A stretch of DNA of 64,000 bases from Pseudoalteromonas rubra (GTDB lineage: Bacteria > Pseudomonadota > Gammaproteobacteria > Enterobacterales > Alteromonadaceae), in NCBI RefSeq assembly GCF_001482385.1, contig NZ_CP013611.1, forward strand, positions 1,550,001 to 1,614,000. Reading direction: 5' to 3'. The number at the start of each line of letters is the position of its first letter. The first letter of the stretch is position 1. The notes beneath the pieces are model-generated. The model worked only from the letters and a program-made list of their open reading frames with translations. It made no database searches and was not told the DNA's origin. Position numbers and translations under genes: made by a program. This document shows, piece after piece, positions 1-11,983 of the stretch.

Positions 1-37
1 ATGAAAAGTCATCCAGCCAGCGCTTGTAATCCGCCAT
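1..37 (-). CDS. N-terminal fragment of an unknown gene divergent from leuS
   Basis: Only the first 12 codons lie in the window; they read MADYKRWLDDFS and run off the left edge. A good Shine-Dalgarno (GGGAGG) sits seven to eight bases upstream of the ATG, which supports a real start. In many gammaproteobacteria the gene divergent from leuS encodes a small zinc-ribbon protein (YbeL/DUF1451), so that is the likely identity, but twelve residues cannot prove it. Confidence 0.5.
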   Translation of the reverse strand, partial: MADYKRWLDDFS

Positions 38-170
38 GTTTGCCTCCCGACTCACGCTATTTCGCAGCCTATTTTCAGTGTCTACTAGTCAGTATAGTTC
101 AGCTAACGTCACAGTCCTGAAACAAATCACCATCACTGCACTAATTTGCGCTCATAATTCCGCTTTGAAG

Positions 171-193
171 CGCTGTGATCAGCGCGTTTTTTC
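171..193 (+). terminator. Terminator-like hairpin in the leuS leader
   Basis: GCGCTG-TGAT-CAGCGC is a perfect six-pair stem with a four-base loop, followed after one G by six T residues. It points towards leuS and ends about 54 bases before its ATG. No upstream + strand gene is visible that would need a terminator here, so it may be an attenuator in the leuS leader. That role is inferred from position only. Confidence 0.45.
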
Positions 194-222
194 GGGTATG
201 CTATCGGCAATTTTCTAATTAG

Positions 223-2834
<2,612 letters not shown>

Positions 2835-2835
<1 letters not shown>

Positions 2836-3368
2836 TGGCTGCCCTGCTGAATACCCCTTTATTCAGTATGACAAGGCGCTGGCAGGGTTTCATGCTGGCG
2901 TTGTTTGCCTGTGTGGCGCTGTCAGGATGTGGCTTTGCGCTTAAGAAAGCCTCCTACCTGCCTGATGACCTCAGGGTGCTGTACCTGAGCGGCGCCGATA
3001 GTAAGTCTGCGCTATACTCAAACCTGAAACAGGCACTGAGACGCGCCCAGGTTGAGCTGTTGCCCTCCCCTAAGCTGGGTAATGGCGAGGATGCCGTGGA
3101 ACTACACTTGTATCGTGACTCGCTTGAACGCCAGACACTGAGCCTGTTCAAAAACGGTCAGGTGGCGCAATATGAGCTGGCCTACAGCGTTCGCTATCGC
3201 CTCACGCGCCCTGGGTTCGAACCTGTCGAACAGGAATTTGAACTGTACCGCAACTATCAGGATGATCCTGACAATGCCCTGGGTAAAGCACAGGAGCGTG
3301 ATATCATCCTCAGCGAGTTACGTGAACTTGCCAGTCGTCGTATTATTCGCGAATTATCTCAACTCTGA
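2835..3368 (+). CDS. lptE: LPS-assembly lipoprotein LptE
   Basis: Outer-membrane lipoprotein that plugs the LptD barrel and helps insert lipopolysaccharide in the outer leaflet. A hydrophobic signal peptide ends in the lipobox LSGC (Cys near residue 33), followed by GFALKKA, typical of LptE (old name RlpB). The 177 residues fit the family. The ATG shares one base with the leuS stop, implying coupling; an alternative ATG at 2868 would give a more conventional signal peptide length. The gene sits between leuS and holA, as in Escherichia coli. Confidence 0.93.
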
Positions 3369-4405
3369 TGCGTTGTTATGCCAATCAATTAGCAGGCCAG
3401 CTTAAACAGGGCCTGCATCCGTTTTATCTGATCTTTGGTGAAGAACCTTTCCAGGAAGCCCAGTGCGTTACCTCCGTACGCCAGGTCGCTAAACGCCAGG
3501 GGTTTGATGAAGTGATAAAATTCAGCCTGCTGCCCGGCTTTGACTGGCAGGAGCTGGTCAATCAGTACAACAGTATGTCGCTGTTCAGCGCCCAGACACT
3601 GATTGAATTCGATCTTAATCAGCAGAAACCACCCACCCAGGCCGTGGCCATCTTAAAAGAGCTGGCAGCAAACCCGAATCCGGATGTGATTTTAATCCTC
3701 AAAGGAGCTAAGGCCTCGCAGGATATTCAGCGTAGCGCCTGGTTTAAAGCGCTGGATAAGCAAGGTTTGTTTGTCCCCTGTTATGCCCTCACCGGCTACC
3801 ATTTGCAACGCTGGCTCGACGATGAGTGCAAACGGCTCAAGCTGAACCTCAACAATGATGCCAAACGCAGCCTGCTGCAGGCGACTGAAGGCAACCTGCT
3901 GGCAACCCATCAGGAGCTTGAAAAGCTATCTCTGCTGTATAAAAATGCGCCCATCGATCAGGAAAAGCTGCTTAGCGGCCTGCTCAATCAGGCTAAGTTT
4001 GACATCTTTGACTTAAACGAAGGGCTATTGCGTGGCAACCCACGTACTTTAATTAAAGTGTTAAATAAACTGGCCCATGATAATGTTGAGCCTGCCAGCA
4101 TTGCCTGGACGCTACACAACCAGGCCCAGCTATTGCTCAACCTTAAACACTTAATACAAGCGGGCACACCGACACCGGATGCGTTCAAAAAACACAATGT
4201 GTGGAAAAATCAACAGCAAAGTACCCAGCAAGCGCTTGATCGACTGAACACCGCGCAGCTGGAACAATTACTCGTACTGCTGGCCGAATTCGATTCCGCT
4301 TATAAACGTAACATTCTGGTTGCGCCATATCAGGCATTAGCACACATTGCCCTGAGCTTTTGCCAGTCTCTGCCTTTTTCTCTGCCCTACGAGGAGCTGG
4401 CATGA
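3368..4405 (+). CDS. holA: DNA polymerase III subunit delta
   Basis: Delta subunit of the clamp loader, which opens the beta sliding clamp and loads it on primed DNA. The 345-residue protein has the family N-terminus (YANQLAGQLKQGLHPFYLIFGEEPF) with the degenerate AAA+ fold and a C-terminal helical domain ending in a HolA-type segment. ATG overlaps the lptE stop by one base and the 3' end overlaps nadD by four, so the lptE-holA-nadD order is tightly packed, matching the E. coli arrangement. No oddities were seen. Confidence 0.95.
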   Translation: MRCYANQLAGQLKQGLHPFYLIFGEEPFQEAQCVTSVRQVAKRQGFDEVIKFSLLPGFDWQELVNQYNSMSLFSAQTLIEFDLNQQKPPTQAVAILKELAANPNPDVILILKGAKASQDIQRSAWFKALDKQGLFVPCYALTGYHLQRWLDDECKRLKLNLNNDAKRSLLQATEGNLLATHQELEKLSLLYKNAPIDQEKLLSGLLNQAKFDIFDLNEGLLRGNPRTLIKVLNKLAHDNVEPASIAWTLHNQAQLLLNLKHLIQAGTPTPDAFKKHNVWKNQQQSTQQALDRLNTAQLEQLLVLLAEFDSAYKRNILVAPYQALAHIALSFCQSLPFSLPYEELA

Positions 4406-5046
4406 TAGCAGTGTTCGGCGGCACCTTTGATCCTGTGCACCTGGGTCATATAAATATGGCCACACAATGCATGACTGCGCTCGAACTTTCCGAGCTGCGT
4501 ATAATCCCCAATGCTGTACCGGTGCACAAACAGGGCCCAACCATCAGTACCGAAGACAGGTTGGCCATGTTACATCTGGCCACCGCGCACGACCCCAGAT
4601 TCACCATCGACCAAAGAGAACTCGAACGGGATACCCCCTCGTATTCATTGCTCACACTGGAAGAACTCAAAGCTGAGTATCCCGAGCAGGCCCTGGTGTT
4701 TTTAATGGGCATGGACTCGTTTAACAGCCTGGACAAATGGTATCGCTGGCAGGATATCGTGTCGTTATGTCATATTGTGGTGTATCAGCGCCCAGGCGAT
4801 GCCTTCGCCCCATCAGCGGCATTACAGACTTACCTAAAACAAGCACGCTGTAGCGAACCCGAGCAACTCAACACACAGCCCGCTGGCCTGTGTTATTTTT
4901 TGCCCGGTCAACCATTTGAGGCTGCGTCCAGTACCATCAGAAATGCGATAAAACAGCGTCAAGCTGTTGAACCTTGGCTGAATAATGCAGTCCTAGAGTA
5001 TATTCAGGCACATCAATTGTACCTAAGCAGTAGCGACAACGCGTAA
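4402..5046 (+). CDS. nadD: Nicotinate-nucleotide adenylyltransferase
   Basis: Adenylates nicotinate mononucleotide to deamido-NAD in NAD biosynthesis. The start is placed at the ATG in the ATGA overlap with holA, giving 214 residues that begin MIAVFGGTFDPVHLGH, the nucleotidyltransferase signature with its HxGH motif. The second signature, SSTIRNAI, appears near the C-terminus. A longer frame from 4360 exists but lies in holA and adds residues without family resemblance. Confidence 0.95.
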   Translation: MIAVFGGTFDPVHLGHINMATQCMTALELSELRIIPNAVPVHKQGPTISTEDRLAMLHLATAHDPRFTIDQRELERDTPSYSLLTLEELKAEYPEQALVFLMGMDSFNSLDKWYRWQDIVSLCHIVVYQRPGDAFAPSAALQTYLKQARCSEPEQLNTQPAGLCYFLPGQPFEAASSTIRNAIKQRQAVEPWLNNAVLEYIQAHQLYLSSSDNA

Positions 5047-5145
5047 CCCGAACGGCGATAGATAGGCAACCTCAGTCACAGACTTGAGTTCCCCCCTGCT
5101 AACCGTGTTACAATTGCCGCTTATTTGTAGCAAAGAGACAGAGAT

Positions 5146-5463
5146 TTGGATTCAAAACAATTACTAGATTTTGCATTAGACAAAGTCGATGACATGAAAG
5201 CCCGCGATATCGTTCACCTCGATGTAAGAAATACCTCTTCCGTCACCGATTACATGGTTATTTGCTCTGGTAACTCCAAGCGCCATGTGCAGTCGATTGC
5301 CGACCATGTGGCCAAAGAAGCCCGCCATGCAGGCGAAACCCCGTTAGGCCATGAAGGTCAAGATACAGGTGAATGGGTACTGGTTGATTTGGGCGATGTA
5401 ATTGTTCACGTCATGCAAGACCAGACACGTGACTTCTATGACCTAGAGAAGCTCTGGGGTTAA
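5146..5463 (+). CDS. rsfS: Ribosomal silencing factor RsfS
   Basis: Binds uL14 on the 50S subunit and blocks subunit joining during slow growth. The 105-residue protein contains [20 protein letters not shown], the RsfS/Iojap core, and ends in [10 protein letters not shown]. It appears to start at TTG (5146), because translation upstream does not extend the family and there is no nearer ATG in frame; an AAGAGACAGAG tract upstream can serve as ribosome binding site. It is followed two bases later by rlmH, the usual neighbour. Confidence 0.94.
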   Translation: MDSKQLLDFALDKVDDMKARDIVHLDVRNTSSVTDYMVICSGNSKRHVQSIADHVAKEARHAGETPLGHEGQDTGEWVLVDLGDVIVHVMQDQTRDFYDLEKLWG

Positions 5464-5464
5464 T

Positions 5465-5935
5465 GTGAAGATCCAGCTAATCGCAGTCGGTACAAAAATG
5501 CCTGGTTGGGTAGAGACTGGCTTCAAAGAATACCAACGGCGTTTCCCCAAGGATATGCCGCTGGAGCTTATCGAAATTTCTGCGGGAAAACGCGGCAAAA
5601 ACGCCGACATCAAGCGTATTTTGCAACAAGAAGGTGAAAAAACCTTAGCAGCCATTCCCAAAGGGAATCGTATCGTGACGCTGGAAGTAACGGGTAAGCC
5701 CTGGGACACACACCAGCTCGCCAGCAATATGGAAAAGTGGCAACTTGATGGCCGCGATGTCAGTTTGTTAATTGGCGGACCAGAAGGCTTAGCGCCGGAA
5801 TGTATCGCCGCCGCAGAGCAAAAATGGTCGCTGTCCAACCTGACACTACCTCACCCACTGGTGCGCATTGTGGTAGCAGAAAGCCTCTATCGAGGCTGGA
5901 GTTTGAATAACAACCATCCTTACCACAGGGAATAA
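5465..5935 (+). CDS. rlmH: 23S rRNA pseudouridine-1915 N3-methyltransferase
   Basis: SPOUT-class methyltransferase that modifies pseudouridine 1915 of 23S rRNA in the assembled ribosome. The 156 residues match family length and contain [20 protein letters not shown] at the start, LLIGGPEGL as part of the SAM knot, and a C-terminal [28 protein letters not shown] start, one base after the rsfS stop. mrdA begins eight bases downstream, so rsfS-rlmH-mrdA-mrdB-rlpA probably form one transcript. Confidence 0.96.
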   Translation: MKIQLIAVGTKMPGWVETGFKEYQRRFPKDMPLELIEISAGKRGKNADIKRILQQEGEKTLAAIPKGNRIVTLEVTGKPWDTHQLASNMEKWQLDGRDVSLLIGGPEGLAPECIAAAEQKWSLSNLTLPHPLVRIVVAESLYRGWSLNNNHPYHRE

Positions 5936-5943
5936 TCGCCATT

Positions 5944-7815
5944 ATGCTCAATCACAGGCCGACGATCCGCGATCACAGCGCAGAAGCAAACCTGTTTGCG
6001 CGTCGCGCCTTTATTGGCTTTGTCTTCGTGGTTACCCTGATAGGTATGCTGCTACACAACGTGTATAAGTTACAGGTCACAGAGCACGAAACCTACCAGA
6101 CCCGCTCCAACGATAACCGCATCAAAGTCATCCCGGTCGCACCAAACCGTGGGCTGATCTACGACCGCAACGGCATCATTCTGGCCGAAAACCGCCCGGT
6201 TTATAACCTGGAAGTCATCCCCGAAGACGTGGACGATCTCGAAGCCGCGCTCACGCAGGTACGTCAGCTTATCGACATCAGCGATCAGCAGGTCGAAGAA
6301 TTTCGTAAAGACATTCGTCACAATCGTCGCTTTAAAAGTCAGATCCTGAAAGGTCGTCTGAATGAACAAGAAGTGGCCACGTTTTCCGTAAATCAGCACA
6401 AGTTCCCCGGCTTCAGTATTGAGGCCCGACTGGCACGCTATTACCCTTATGGCGATACCCTCACTCACGCGCTGGGGTATGTCGCCAAACTGAATAAAAA
6501 AGAACTCGCCGAGCTGGAGTCAGAAGGCAATGCCAGCAACTATCGCGCAACCCGGGATATCGGCAAACTGGGCATTGAGAAGTTTTATGAGTCTCGTCTG
6601 CACGGCGTGGTCGGCTCACAACGCGTAGAAGTCAACAATCGTGGCCGTATCATTCGTACCCTGGGCGTGGAGCCACCACAACCCGGTGACGATCTAATCC
6701 TGACTATGGATATTGGCCTGCAGCAAATCGCCCAGAAAGCGCTTGAAGGTGTGCGTGGCGCCATTGTTGTGCTTGACCCCAAAGATGGCGGTGTACTGGC
6801 CATGTACTCTAACCCCAGCTATGACCCTAACTTATTTGTCCACGGGATCAGCAGTAAAAAATATCGTGAATTACTCAACCCCGACAGGCCCCTGATCAAC
6901 CGAGTCACGCAGGGTCGCTATGCACCGGCGTCGACAGTTAAACCACATTTAGCCGTTCTCGCTCTGGAAGAAGGGCTGGTCACAGAACAAACTAAACTCT
7001 GGGATCCTGGTTTTTTCCAGATCCCCAATGTTGACCATCGCTGGCGTGACTGGAAACGCTGGGGACATGGTCACGTTGACGTCTATAAAGCCATCGAAGA
7101 ATCGTGTGATACCTATTTTTATCATACTGCTTACCAGCTGGGGATCACCAAGATCAGTAACTTTATGAGCCAATTTGGCTTTGGTGATTTATCAGGCATA
7201 GATATCCATGAAGAGACCTCTGCCATTATGCCCACCACTGACTGGAAGCGTCAGCGTTTCAGGGAAAACTGGTGGCCAGGCGACACCATTTCGGTTGGTA
7301 TCGGTCAGGGCTACTGGACCGCGACCCCAATCCAAATCGCCAACGCAGTATCTATTTTGGTTAACAAGGGGGCACACAGACCGCCGCATCTGGCACAGGT
7401 TGCCCGTCATGACAATGAAGTTACCCAAATGTACATCGATGAGAAGCCCCCCGTGGTGTTAGAGAACCCGGATCACTGGCGAATTGCCCTGGAGGCGATG
7501 CACAACACAGTATACAAAACCACAGGCACGGCGCACAAAGCATTCAAGGGCGCAACCTACGATCCAGCCGGTAAAACCGGCACTGCGCAAATCGTCAGTA
7601 TCGCTCAGGGCGAAAAATACGATGCCGATAAGTTACAGGAAAGACACCGGGACAACGCCATTTATACCGGCTTTGCCCCTTATAACGATCCACGTATTGT
7701 AGTGGCCATTGTGGTCGAAAACCAAGGCGGTGGTTCAGCCATTGCAGCCCCGATTGCCCGGCGTCTGATGGACTATTATTTTGCCACCTACCCCAGTGAC
7801 ACGGAGGGACAATGA
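5944..7815 (+). CDS. mrdA: Penicillin-binding protein 2 (rod-shape transpeptidase)
   Basis: Transpeptidase of the elongasome; crosslinks peptidoglycan during side-wall growth together with RodA. The 623-residue protein has one N-terminal membrane helix near residues 21-42 (RRAFIGFVFVVTLIGMLLHN), a dimerisation domain with APNRGLIYDRNG, and the transpeptidase domain with Ser-x-x-Lys as ASTVKP and KTGT as AGKTGTAQ. Its stop overlaps the mrdB start by ATGA, which fits the obligate partnership. Confidence 0.96.
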   Translation: MLNHRPTIRDHSAEANLFARRAFIGFVFVVTLIGMLLHNVYKLQVTEHETYQTRSNDNRIKVIPVAPNRGLIYDRNGIILAENRPVYNLEVIPEDVDDLEAALTQVRQLIDISDQQVEEFRKDIRHNRRFKSQILKGRLNEQEVATFSVNQHKFPGFSIEARLARYYPYGDTLTHALGYVAKLNKKELAELESEGNASNYRATRDIGKLGIEKFYESRLHGVVGSQRVEVNNRGRIIRTLGVEPPQPGDDLILTMDIGLQQIAQKALEGVRGAIVVLDPKDGGVLAMYSNPSYDPNLFVHGISSKKYRELLNPDRPLINRVTQGRYAPASTVKPHLAVLALEEGLVTEQTKLWDPGFFQIPNVDHRWRDWKRWGHGHVDVYKAIEESCDTYFYHTAYQLGITKISNFMSQFGFGDLSGIDIHEETSAIMPTTDWKRQRFRENWWPGDTISVGIGQGYWTATPIQIANAVSILVNKGAHRPPHLAQVARHDNEVTQMYIDEKPPVVLENPDHWRIALEAMHNTVYKTTGTAHKAFKGATYDPAGKTGTAQIVSIAQGEKYDADKLQERHRDNAIYTGFAPYNDPRIVVAIVVENQGGGSAIAAPIARRLMDYYFATYPSDTEGQ

Positions 7816-8918
7816 GCCCGTTGAATCAACAACGCACTATCTGGCAACGGTTGCATATCGACCTGCCGCTGCTGCTCGCCATGCTGGCGATGATGCTCGG
7901 CAGTATCACCATAGTCTACAGTGCCAGTGGCCAGGACATGGACATGGTGGTGCGCCACAGCAAACGTATGTTTGCTGCCTTTGCAGCTATGCTCATTGTC
8001 GCACAGCTGTCTCCCAACACTTTAAAGAGGCTGGTGTTTCCCATGTATACCATCGGCCTGCTGATGCTCATTGCGGTGTTGTTTGTCGGGGTCAGCAGTA
8101 AAGGTGCGCAGCGCTGGCTGGATCTGGGCATTACCCGCTTTCAGCCGTCCGAAATCATGAAAGTCGCCGTACCTATGATGGTTGCATGGTATATCGGCCG
8201 CCACCATATGCCGCCGCGCTTTATTCATATTATTGTTGGCTTTGCCATGGTGCTGGTGCCAACTTTGCTTATCAAAGAGCAGCCCGACCTGGGCACCTCA
8301 ATCCTGATCGCCAGCTCGGGGATTTTTGTGCTATTTCTCGGCGGACTCAGCTGGAAGCTGATAGGCTCAGGTGTTCTGCTGGCCATTCCGGGCGGGTTTG
8401 CCCTGTGGCATTTTGGTATGCATGCTTATCAAAAGCAGCGAGTGCTGACCTTTTTGGACCCTGAAAGTGACCCGCTGGGCTCAGGCTATCACATCATACA
8501 GTCTAAAATTGCCATTGGCTCAGGCGGCATTGAGGGCAAGGGCTGGCTTCAAGGTACGCAGTCCCAGCTGGAGTTTCTGCCCGAACGTCATACTGACTTC
8601 ATTTTTTCCGTGTTAAGTGAAGAATTCGGGCTGACGGGTGTGGTGATTTTACTCAGCCTGTACCTGTTTATTATTGGCCGCGGATTATACGTTGCCGTGA
8701 ATGCGCAAGATGCCTTTAGTAAACTGCTGGCCGGCGCACTGACACTGACCTTTTTCGTATATATTTTTGTTAATATCGGCATGGTTTCGGGCCTGCTTCC
8801 TGTCGTCGGGGTGCCATTGCCACTGATCAGTTACGGCGGCACCTCCATGGTGACCCTGATGGCCGGGTTTGGCATTATCATGTCGATAGCCACAGATAAG
8901 AGGATGTTATTGAAGTGA
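7812..8918 (+). CDS. mrdB: RodA peptidoglycan glycosyltransferase (SEDS family)
   Basis: Polytopic SEDS glycosyltransferase that polymerises lipid II for cell elongation with PBP2. The 368 residues carry about ten membrane segments and family signatures such as GAQRWLDLG, FQPSEIMKVAVPM, KEQPDLGTS and the late VGVPLPLISYGGTSM. The start overlaps the mrdA stop by four bases and the 3' end overlaps rlpA by four bases. Confidence 0.96.
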   Translation: MSPLNQQRTIWQRLHIDLPLLLAMLAMMLGSITIVYSASGQDMDMVVRHSKRMFAAFAAMLIVAQLSPNTLKRLVFPMYTIGLLMLIAVLFVGVSSKGAQRWLDLGITRFQPSEIMKVAVPMMVAWYIGRHHMPPRFIHIIVGFAMVLVPTLLIKEQPDLGTSILIASSGIFVLFLGGLSWKLIGSGVLLAIPGGFALWHFGMHAYQKQRVLTFLDPESDPLGSGYHIIQSKIAIGSGGIEGKGWLQGTQSQLEFLPERHTDFIFSVLSEEFGLTGVVILLSLYLFIIGRGLYVAVNAQDAFSKLLAGALTLTFFVYIFVNIGMVSGLLPVVGVPLPLISYGGTSMVTLMAGFGIIMSIATDKRMLLK

Positions 8919-9679
8919 TCAAGAGGACGTTTAAACAAGCCGCACTACTGGGTTTTGTTGTTGTATTAAGCGCCTGTAGCAGTCGCTATCATGTGAAACA
9001 GGACAAAGCACCTGTGCGTGTGCCTACCGAACTGGAAATGCAAGATGCGCTGGTGACCGACGAAGCCAAAAGTGTCAGCGCAGGTCGCCCCTACGAGGTT
9101 TTGGGCAAGCACTACACGCCTATGTCGGATGAAAAAGGCTATCAGGCCGAAGGCACCGCATCCTGGTACGGGCGAAAATTTCATGGCTACTACACCTCGA
9201 ATGGTGAAGTATTCAATATGTTCGATATGACAGCCGCGCACAAAACGCTGCCGTTACCGAGCTTTGTGCGAGTCACCAACATTGAGAATGGTAAAAGCGC
9301 GGTGGTACGTGTCAATGACCGTGGACCTTTTCACGAGGACCGCCTGATTGACTTATCCTATGCCGCCGCCTATAAACTAGGCTTTCATCATCAGGGTACA
9401 GCACAGGTTAAGATTGAATCCATTACCATAGCGCGCGATACGCCCAGGCTTACCTATGTGCAGGTGGCCGCTGCCAGCAACATCGAAAATGTACAGGCGC
9501 TGGCCAGCACTTTGTCGCAGCAATTTCAGCTCGACACGCCCATTGCCTTTGAGGATAACTTATACAAGCTAAGATTAGGCCCGATCACCGACGATAACAC
9601 GGCGCAGCAGCTCTTAGAGACATTGCGCCAGGGGGAATTTAATCGCGCCTTCTTGCTTTACACTGAGCATGAACTTTAA
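8915..9679 (+). CDS. rlpA: Septal ring lytic transglycosylase RlpA family lipoprotein
   Basis: Lipoprotein that cleaves naked glycan strands or binds them through SPOR. Seen in order: signal peptide with lipobox LSAC (Cys near 21), a double-psi beta-barrel with GTASWYGRKFHG and VRVNDRGPFHEDRLIDLSYA, and a C-terminal SPOR-like domain (residues about 180-254). GTG start overlaps the mrdB stop (GTGA). The 254 residues are typical. Position between mrdB and dacA is the standard rod-shape cluster order. Confidence 0.93.
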   Translation: MIKRTFKQAALLGFVVVLSACSSRYHVKQDKAPVRVPTELEMQDALVTDEAKSVSAGRPYEVLGKHYTPMSDEKGYQAEGTASWYGRKFHGYYTSNGEVFNMFDMTAAHKTLPLPSFVRVTNIENGKSAVVRVNDRGPFHEDRLIDLSYAAAYKLGFHHQGTAQVKIESITIARDTPRLTYVQVAAASNIENVQALASTLSQQFQLDTPIAFEDNLYKLRLGPITDDNTAQQLLETLRQGEFNRAFLLYTEHEL

Positions 9680-9732
9680 AATGTTCAGTAATGACTTTAA
9701 ACATGCCGATCAACAACCAAAAAGCGAGCATA

Positions 9733-10896
9733 ATGACAGTTTTCAAACCTAAATTTATTAAACACTTAGTGGGTGCCGTGTGTTCGTTCACCCTGTTTTC
9801 GGCCAGCGCGCAGATCTTACCGTCGCCGCCTCAGGTCAGTGCTAAGGGCTATTTCCTGGTCGACTTTACCACAGGTAAGGTCATTGCCGAGGGTAACCCG
9901 GACACCAAACTGGCACCGGCCAGTCTGACCAAAATGATGACCAGCTATGTGATTGGTACTGAGCTGTTAGCCGGTAATATCTCCAACGATGACATGGTTA
10001 CCGTGAGTGAAAAAGCGTGGGCAAAGAACTTCCCGGAATCTTCTAAGATGTTCATCGAAGTGGGTAAACAGGTCAGCGTTAAAGATTTGAACTATGGCGT
10101 AATCATCCAATCGGGTAACGATGCCTGTGTGGCCATGGCCGAGCATATCGCGGGCAGTGAAAGTGCCTTCACCGATCTGATGAACGCCCATGCCGAAAAA
10201 CTGGGGATGAGCAATTCGCACTTTGCCAATAGTCATGGTCTGGACAGCACTGAGCAGTTCACCACACCAAGAGATATGGCGACCCTGGGTGCCGCACTGA
10301 TCCGTGACGTGCCAGAAGAGTATGCCATCTACAAAGAGAAATCGTTCACCTTTAATGGTATCAAGCAATACAACCGTAACTCGCTACTGTGGGATGCCAG
10401 CCTGGACGTCGACGGAATTAAAACCGGTCACACCTCAGAAGCCGGCTACAGCCTGGTGACTTCTGCGACCAAAGGTGATATGCGTCTGATTGCCGTTGTC
10501 ATGGGCACAGCCAGTGAACGCGCCCGTAAGGTCGAGAGTAAAAAGCTCCTGAACTACGGTTTCCGTTTCTTCGAAACCATCACGCCTTATAAAGCAGGCG
10601 ACAGCTTTGCCGACCAGCGCATCTGGATGGGTAACAAAGAAACGGTTTCTCTGGGTATTGCCCAGGATACACCGATCACCATTCCACGTGGTCAGCGTAA
10701 AAACCTCAAAGCCCACTTCGAGCTGGACAAAACCCTCGAAGCGCCACTGGCGAAAGGCAGCAAGGTCGGTACTTTATTCTTGCAACTGGAAGGGGAAGAC
10801 ATCGCTCAATACCCACTGGTTACACTTGAAGAAGTGGAAGAAGGCAGCTTCTTCAGCAAGATTTACGACTACTTACGTTTACAGATCATGCAATAA
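9733..10896 (+). CDS. dacA: D-alanyl-D-alanine carboxypeptidase (PBP5/6 type)
   Basis: Periplasmic carboxypeptidase that trims the terminal D-Ala of muropeptides. The start is set at 9733 because this ATG gives a clean signal peptide (KHLVGAVCSFTLFSASAQ); an upstream in-frame ATG at 9691 adds 14 residues before it. Active-site motifs: SLTKMM (Ser-x-x-Lys), SGNDA (Ser-x-Asn) and KTGHTSEAGY (Lys-Thr-Gly). The C-terminus has the PBP5 beta domain and an amphipathic end (FFSKIYDYLRLQIMQ) for membrane attachment. A strong terminator follows. Confidence 0.95.
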   Translation: MTVFKPKFIKHLVGAVCSFTLFSASAQILPSPPQVSAKGYFLVDFTTGKVIAEGNPDTKLAPASLTKMMTSYVIGTELLAGNISNDDMVTVSEKAWAKNFPESSKMFIEVGKQVSVKDLNYGVIIQSGNDACVAMAEHIAGSESAFTDLMNAHAEKLGMSNSHFANSHGLDSTEQFTTPRDMATLGAALIRDVPEEYAIYKEKSFTFNGIKQYNRNSLLWDASLDVDGIKTGHTSEAGYSLVTSATKGDMRLIAVVMGTASERARKVESKKLLNYGFRFFETITPYKAGDSFADQRIWMGNKETVSLGIAQDTPITIPRGQRKNLKAHFELDKTLEAPLAKGSKVGTLFLQLEGEDIAQYPLVTLEEVEEGSFFSKIYDYLRLQIMQ

Positions 10897-10925
10897 CCCC
10901 GGTTTTAGTGGGTTTATAATCCAGG

Positions 10926-10953
10926 ACGCCTCCCACCGGAGGCGTTTTTTTTT
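10926..10953 (+). terminator. Intrinsic terminator after dacA
   Basis: ACGCCTCC-CACC-GGAGGCGT forms a perfect eight-pair stem with a four-base loop and runs into nine T residues. It closes the rsfS-to-dacA block. Confidence 0.92.
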
Positions 10954-11036
10954 GCCGCAAAAATGCTAGAATGCCCGCCAAGATATGTAGTGTGCCAGGG
11001 TCTGTTCAGACCCAGCCAAGTAGTGAGGATACCGTT

Positions 11037-11315
11037 GTGGTAACACCTGTAAAAAATACTAAGTTTGACGAGTACTTAGAGTTCCCTTGCCCGTTTACTT
11101 TCAAGATCATGGGTCTGGCAAACGTCAACCTGACCGATCAGGTTGTGGCAAAGATGCAAACTTTGGCACCCGGTGACTATGCGCCAAAGACCAAGCCTAG
11201 CAGCAAAGGCAACTACGAATCCGTCACTTTAGTTGCCACTGTCACGTCAAAAGAGCACATTGAGCAAATCTATACTGAGATTGGCTCGCTGCCAGACGTC
11301 AGATACGTGCTATAA
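11037..11315 (+). CDS. ybeD: YbeD family protein (DUF493)
   Basis: Small ferredoxin-fold (ACT-like) protein of unknown exact role, found between dacA and lipB in many gammaproteobacteria and often described as a lipoate-linked regulator. The GTG at 11037, preceded by GTGAGG, gives 92 residues starting [20 protein letters not shown], close to the 87 of E. coli YbeD. A longer frame from the ATG at 10971 exists but its extra residues have no family resemblance. FKIMGLAN and the C-terminal [10 protein letters not shown] are characteristic. Confidence 0.9.
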   Translation: MVTPVKNTKFDEYLEFPCPFTFKIMGLANVNLTDQVVAKMQTLAPGDYAPKTKPSSKGNYESVTLVATVTSKEHIEQIYTEIGSLPDVRYVL

Positions 11316-11329
11316 GGCGCAAGCGAGAT

Positions 11330-11983
11330 ATGAGCAACCGCAGTATCATAGTTCGTCAACTGGGCCGTCAGGCTTATGAGCCAATCTGGCAAAAAATGCA
11401 GTCGTTTACCGACACCCGTGATGATGACAGCCCGGATGAGATTTGGCTGGTTGAGCACGAGCCGGTATTTACTCAGGGCCAGGCTGGCAAAGCTGAGCAC
11501 CTGTTAGCGCCCGGTGACATTCCTGTCGTCAAAGTCGATCGGGGTGGTCAGGTAACCTATCATGGGCCGGGCCAGCAAATGATGTATGTGCTGTTTAATC
11601 TGCGCCGGCTAAAAATTGGTGTACGCGAGCTGGTAACCTGGCTTGAAGAAACCATCATCGACATGCTTCAGGAGCACGGCATTGAGGCCTATGCCAAGCC
11701 AGATGCGCCGGGCGTCTATGTCAATGATGCCAAAATCGCGTCGTTAGGACTGCGGGTCCGCCGAGGTTGCTCTTTTCATGGTCTGGCGCTAAACGTCAAC
11801 ATGGATATGAGTCCATTTTTACGCATCAACCCGTGCGGCTATGCCGGCATGGAAATGGTGCAAACCAGTCAACTTAATGGCCCTGCTACGCTTATCGAGG
11901 CGGGCAATGGCCTGGTAGAACATATGCTCAAGCGCCTCGCGGCCGAGCAGGTTATACACACCCAGGGGTTTGAAAACGAATGA
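11330..11983 (+). CDS. lipB: Lipoyl(octanoyl) transferase
   Basis: Moves octanoyl groups from acyl carrier protein to the lipoyl domains of 2-oxoacid dehydrogenases and the glycine cleavage H protein. The 217 residues show [15 protein letters not shown], the Lys-containing [12 protein letters not shown] and the active-site Cys in [10 protein letters not shown]. Its end overlaps lipA by four bases (ATGA), as expected for the two sequential steps of lipoate synthesis. Confidence 0.96.
   Translation: MSNRSIIVRQLGRQAYEPIWQKMQSFTDTRDDDSPDEIWLVEHEPVFTQGQAGKAEHLLAPGDIPVVKVDRGGQVTYHGPGQQMMYVLFNLRRLKIGVRELVTWLEETIIDMLQEHGIEAYAKPDAPGVYVNDAKIASLGLRVRRGCSFHGLALNVNMDMSPFLRINPCGYAGMEMVQTSQLNGPATLIEAGNGLVEHMLKRLAAEQVIHTQGFENE

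Noticed and set aside
9691..9732. Upstream in-frame ATG of dacA
   Set aside because: It would put 14 polar residues before the signal peptide; the ATG at 9733 gives a normal one.
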